The notes beneath the pieces were generated by a model, which saw only the letters and a program-made list of their open reading frames with translations, was not told the origin of the DNA and made no database searches. This document shows, piece after piece, positions 62,085 to 64,000 of a stretch of DNA of 64,000 nucleotides. The position numbers were made by a program, and so were the translations under genes. Source of the stretch: an uncultured Lachnospiraceae bacterium. Lineage in GTDB: Bacteria; Bacillota; Clostridia; Lachnospirales; Lachnospiraceae. How positions within the stretch are numbered: the stretch's first letter is position 1; every line of letters starts with the position of its first letter. The DNA lies in NCBI GenBank assembly GCA_951802115.1, contig CATOPL010000002.1, positions 62,001-126,000 on the forward strand. The letters run 5' to 3'.

Positions 62085-64000
62085 ATGAAAAACCCATCCA
62101 CCAAAACCTTCAACCAATCCTTGTATTTCAAATATTCCCTTCTTTTTGCTATATGCCTCTTCTTCACCCTGTCCGGATTTCTCTGTCATGGAAAAACTCT
62201 GGTCTGGCTGGACGACGGCATATCGCAGAATATGATTGAATTAAAAGCGGTCAGAAACTGGATTCATACTTCTTTTACTGCAGGCGCCGTACCTTTTACA
62301 AATTATTCTCTGGTTGAAAATCATTATATATTTCGCCTCTTTTATTGGGGAATCCGGGATTTCCTGGCTGTATTGCTTCCAGTTGAAAATCTCGTATGGG
62401 TATATACTCTGATGTATGTGATTCAAATGTATCTGTCCGGTATCTTTTTTCTGCTTTTCGGTAAACACAGAAAATTTTTTGACCGTGCGCTTCTTACAGG
62501 CAGTCTGATCTATGTTTTCGGTAGTTTTTATACGTTCTATTTAATGAAACAGCCGGTATATGCACATACGCTGGTTCTTGTTCCGCTCTGTCTTCTGGGG
62601 ATCGAAAAAATACTGGAGAAGAAAAACGGGTTATTTTTTTCTTTAATGATTGGGATAACCGCATTATGTTGTATTACTTTTATTTATCCAGTCACCCTTA
62701 TTCTGGCAATTTACATTCTGTTCAGAATTTATGAAACAAGAGAAAACTCGGAAACTTTGCTGGAAACTGTAAAATTATATGTCCGATCTGTCATCCGGAT
62801 AATCATATGGTGGGGACTGGGTATCGCATTATCGGGAATCGTTCTTTTTCCTGTTGTCTCCGGAATCCGCAGCTCTTCCCGAATGGAAATGACGATTTCT
62901 ACCGACTCGCTTTTATGGTATCACATCGAAAATTATAAATCATTTGCAGCTGGTTTTCTGGAACCGGCTGTGAAAAACACATGGGGAAATTACTTTGCAA
63001 TTCCGGTTTTTTTGCCGGCGATTATGGTTGTATTAGCGATCGGCAAATTGGACAGAAAAACCAGAGCCGCATATCATATGTTGATTCTGTCTCTGGTATT
63101 ATATCTAATTCCGCTTTGGGGACTGATTGCCAAAGGATTCGCAAATATCAGCAATTACTGGATGTTTGGTCTGGTCTTTTTCGCGGCTTATGCAGGTTCG
63201 GCAGCATTTTCATTCCTGGCGAGAGTAAATTCCGGAAAACTAATAGTGCTGGAAATATTTTTTGTATTAAATATATTCTATTTAATTCATTATGAATTCA
63301 CTCATCCGGAATTTGCCGGTTATTCAATTTTCATTCTTATATTGGCGATGCTGTTTTTTATGGCGCTAAACAGCAAATGGCTTGAAGAATATACCGTTGT
63401 AAAAGAACGTTTACTGCTTGCCAGTGTATGCATCAATATTTGTTTTAACATGGGAATCCTGTCCTTTCCGTTTTCAGAAAGTTTTCTGGACACAGCACTT
63501 CCGCTGGAGAATTATTATGCCCAGTTTCCGGACAGCGCTGCGTCTGAGATAACAGATACTGGCTTCTACAGAGTTGATAAATATAATTATCAGGGTGAAT
63601 TCAATCTGAACCTTCCCCAATGGTACGACTATCCGGGAATGAGCGTCTTCCATTCTGTGCTGATGAAGGAACCCTGTGATTACTATGTTGCCACAGAAAA
63701 CAGGGGATTTATTATGAATAATAAAATCTCAGATCTTGACGGACGCGCCATGGCTCTTGCGCCTGCCAGTGTAAAATATTATCTTGTCCCGTCAGGAGAA
63801 AACCATGATCCTCCTTTTGGATTTGAACAGTCTGCACAGGGCGCCGGCGATCACAATAACATGAATATCTATGTGAATACAACTATGCTTCCGGTTGCAT
63901 ATACCTATCCAGGAGATGCTGTTTCCACAGACGCACTGGAGGGTTTAAACGGTCTGCAAATACAGGAACTGATGCTTCAGCATCCGATTATGGATAACGG
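62085..64000 (+). CDS. YfhO-like polytopic membrane protein, cut by the right window edge
   Basis: Open from ATG 62085 to the window end without a stop (638 complete codons). It starts with a short charged stretch and a first helix (YSLLFAICLFFTLSGFLC), then VWLDDGISQ and many further hydrophobic segments, followed by an extracytoplasmic-type tail (TGFYRVDKYNYQGEFNL). This fits the YfhO/GT-C-fold family, whose members are implicated in adding sugars from polyprenyl-phosphate donors to teichoic acids or glycans. Its base composition is higher in GC than module V. No good ribosome binding site is visible at 62085. Confidence 0.8.
   Translation, partial: MKNPSTKTFNQSLYFKYSLLFAICLFFTLSGFLCHGKTLVWLDDGISQNMIELKAVRNWIHTSFTAGAVPFTNYSLVENHYIFRLFYWGIRDFLAVLLPVENLVWVYTLMYVIQMYLSGIFFLLFGKHRKFFDRALLTGSLIYVFGSFYTFYLMKQPVYAHTLVLVPLCLLGIEKILEKKNGLFFSLMIGITALCCITFIYPVTLILAIYILFRIYETRENSETLLETVKLYVRSVIRIIIWWGLGIALSGIVLFPVVSGIRSSSRMEMTISTDSLLWYHIENYKSFAAGFLEPAVKNTWGNYFAIPVFLPAIMVVLAIGKLDRKTRAAYHMLILSLVLYLIPLWGLIAKGFANISNYWMFGLVFFAAYAGSAAFSFLARVNSGKLIVLEIFFVLNIFYLIHYEFTHPEFAGYSIFILILAMLFFMALNSKWLEEYTVVKERLLLASVCINICFNMGILSFPFSESFLDTALPLENYYAQFPDSAASEITDTGFYRVDKYNYQGEFNLNLPQWYDYPGMSVFHSVLMKEPCDYYVATENRGFIMNNKISDLDGRAMALAPASVKYYLVPSGENHDPPFGFEQSAQGAGDHNNMNIYVNTTMLPVAYTYPGDAVSTDALEGLNGLQIQELMLQHPIMDN

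Noticed and set aside
1..64000. CRISPR arrays, tRNA/rRNA genes and insertion sequences
   Set aside because: I found no regularly spaced short repeats, no tRNA-like cloverleaf sequences and no transposase genes while reading the window.

Overview
The window is AT-rich, with strong AGGAGG-type ribosome binding sites and a gene repertoire typical of gut Clostridia, most likely Lachnospiraceae. I cannot name a species. Almost the whole 64 kb is variable surface-polysaccharide DNA. It holds five separate modules, each with its own flippase (Wzx-like) and polymerase (Wzy-like). There is no initiating sugar-phosphate transferase, no Wzz/tyrosine-kinase pair and no sugar-nucleotide housekeeping set, so the constant part of the pathway must lie elsewhere. 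Base composition and codon use shift between modules, which suggests piecemeal acquisition.

Layout. Module I (255-7944, + strand): glycosyltransferase, two pyruvyltransferase-family proteins, a broken F420-hydrogenase-beta-like gene, polymerase, flippase, hexapeptide acyltransferase. Module II (19297 down to 8036, - strand): glycosyltransferases, pyruvyltransferases, a MurB-like oxidoreductase, polymerase, flippase, a split ferredoxin/F420-beta pair, and a wrecked aminotransferase-LicD junction. An accessory island at 19831-23177 (+) carries an AAA-ATPase/PD-(D/E)XK protein and a decayed TIR-TPR gene. Module III (36189 down to 23259, -): a phosphonate and phospho-decoration module with a three-domain PEP mutase, phosphonopyruvate decarboxylase, four LicD proteins and a TagD-like cytidylyltransferase. 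An ATPase + HNH pair resembling the Septu (PtuAB) anti-phage system sits at 36791-39848 (+). Module IV (49689 down to 39867, -) ends upstream in the remains of a UDP-glucuronate 4-epimerase. A lone tyrosine recombinase follows (51791 down to 50688, -). Module V (52235-62000, +) follows, then a YfhO-like membrane protein that runs off the right edge.

The most striking structure is a set of four recombination-site-like elements (A 19.4 kb, B 36.45 kb, D 50.6 kb, C 52.04 kb). Each lies just upstream of the first gene of module II, III, IV or V, and all point the same way relative to the operon they precede. They share a core (TGCCCCCTTTAGCG). A and B are identical for 79 bp on one side of it, and B and C match 65/66 bp on the other side, with the changeover inside a 19-bp overlap. 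Only C has a strong promoter feeding into it. C is inverted relative to A, B and D, so recombinase-driven inversion at C x D, C x B or C x A would move that single promoter to operon IV, III or II. Each element also carries an intrinsic terminator between core and operon, which suggests a second layer of control by antitermination.

On top of this, three acyltransferase genes carry poly-G tracts of 8, 9 and 10 bases. In all three, nine is a length that keeps the reading frame open, so one is ON and two are OFF. The window therefore looks like a multi-operon polysaccharide switching locus with slipped-strand variation of the decorations.
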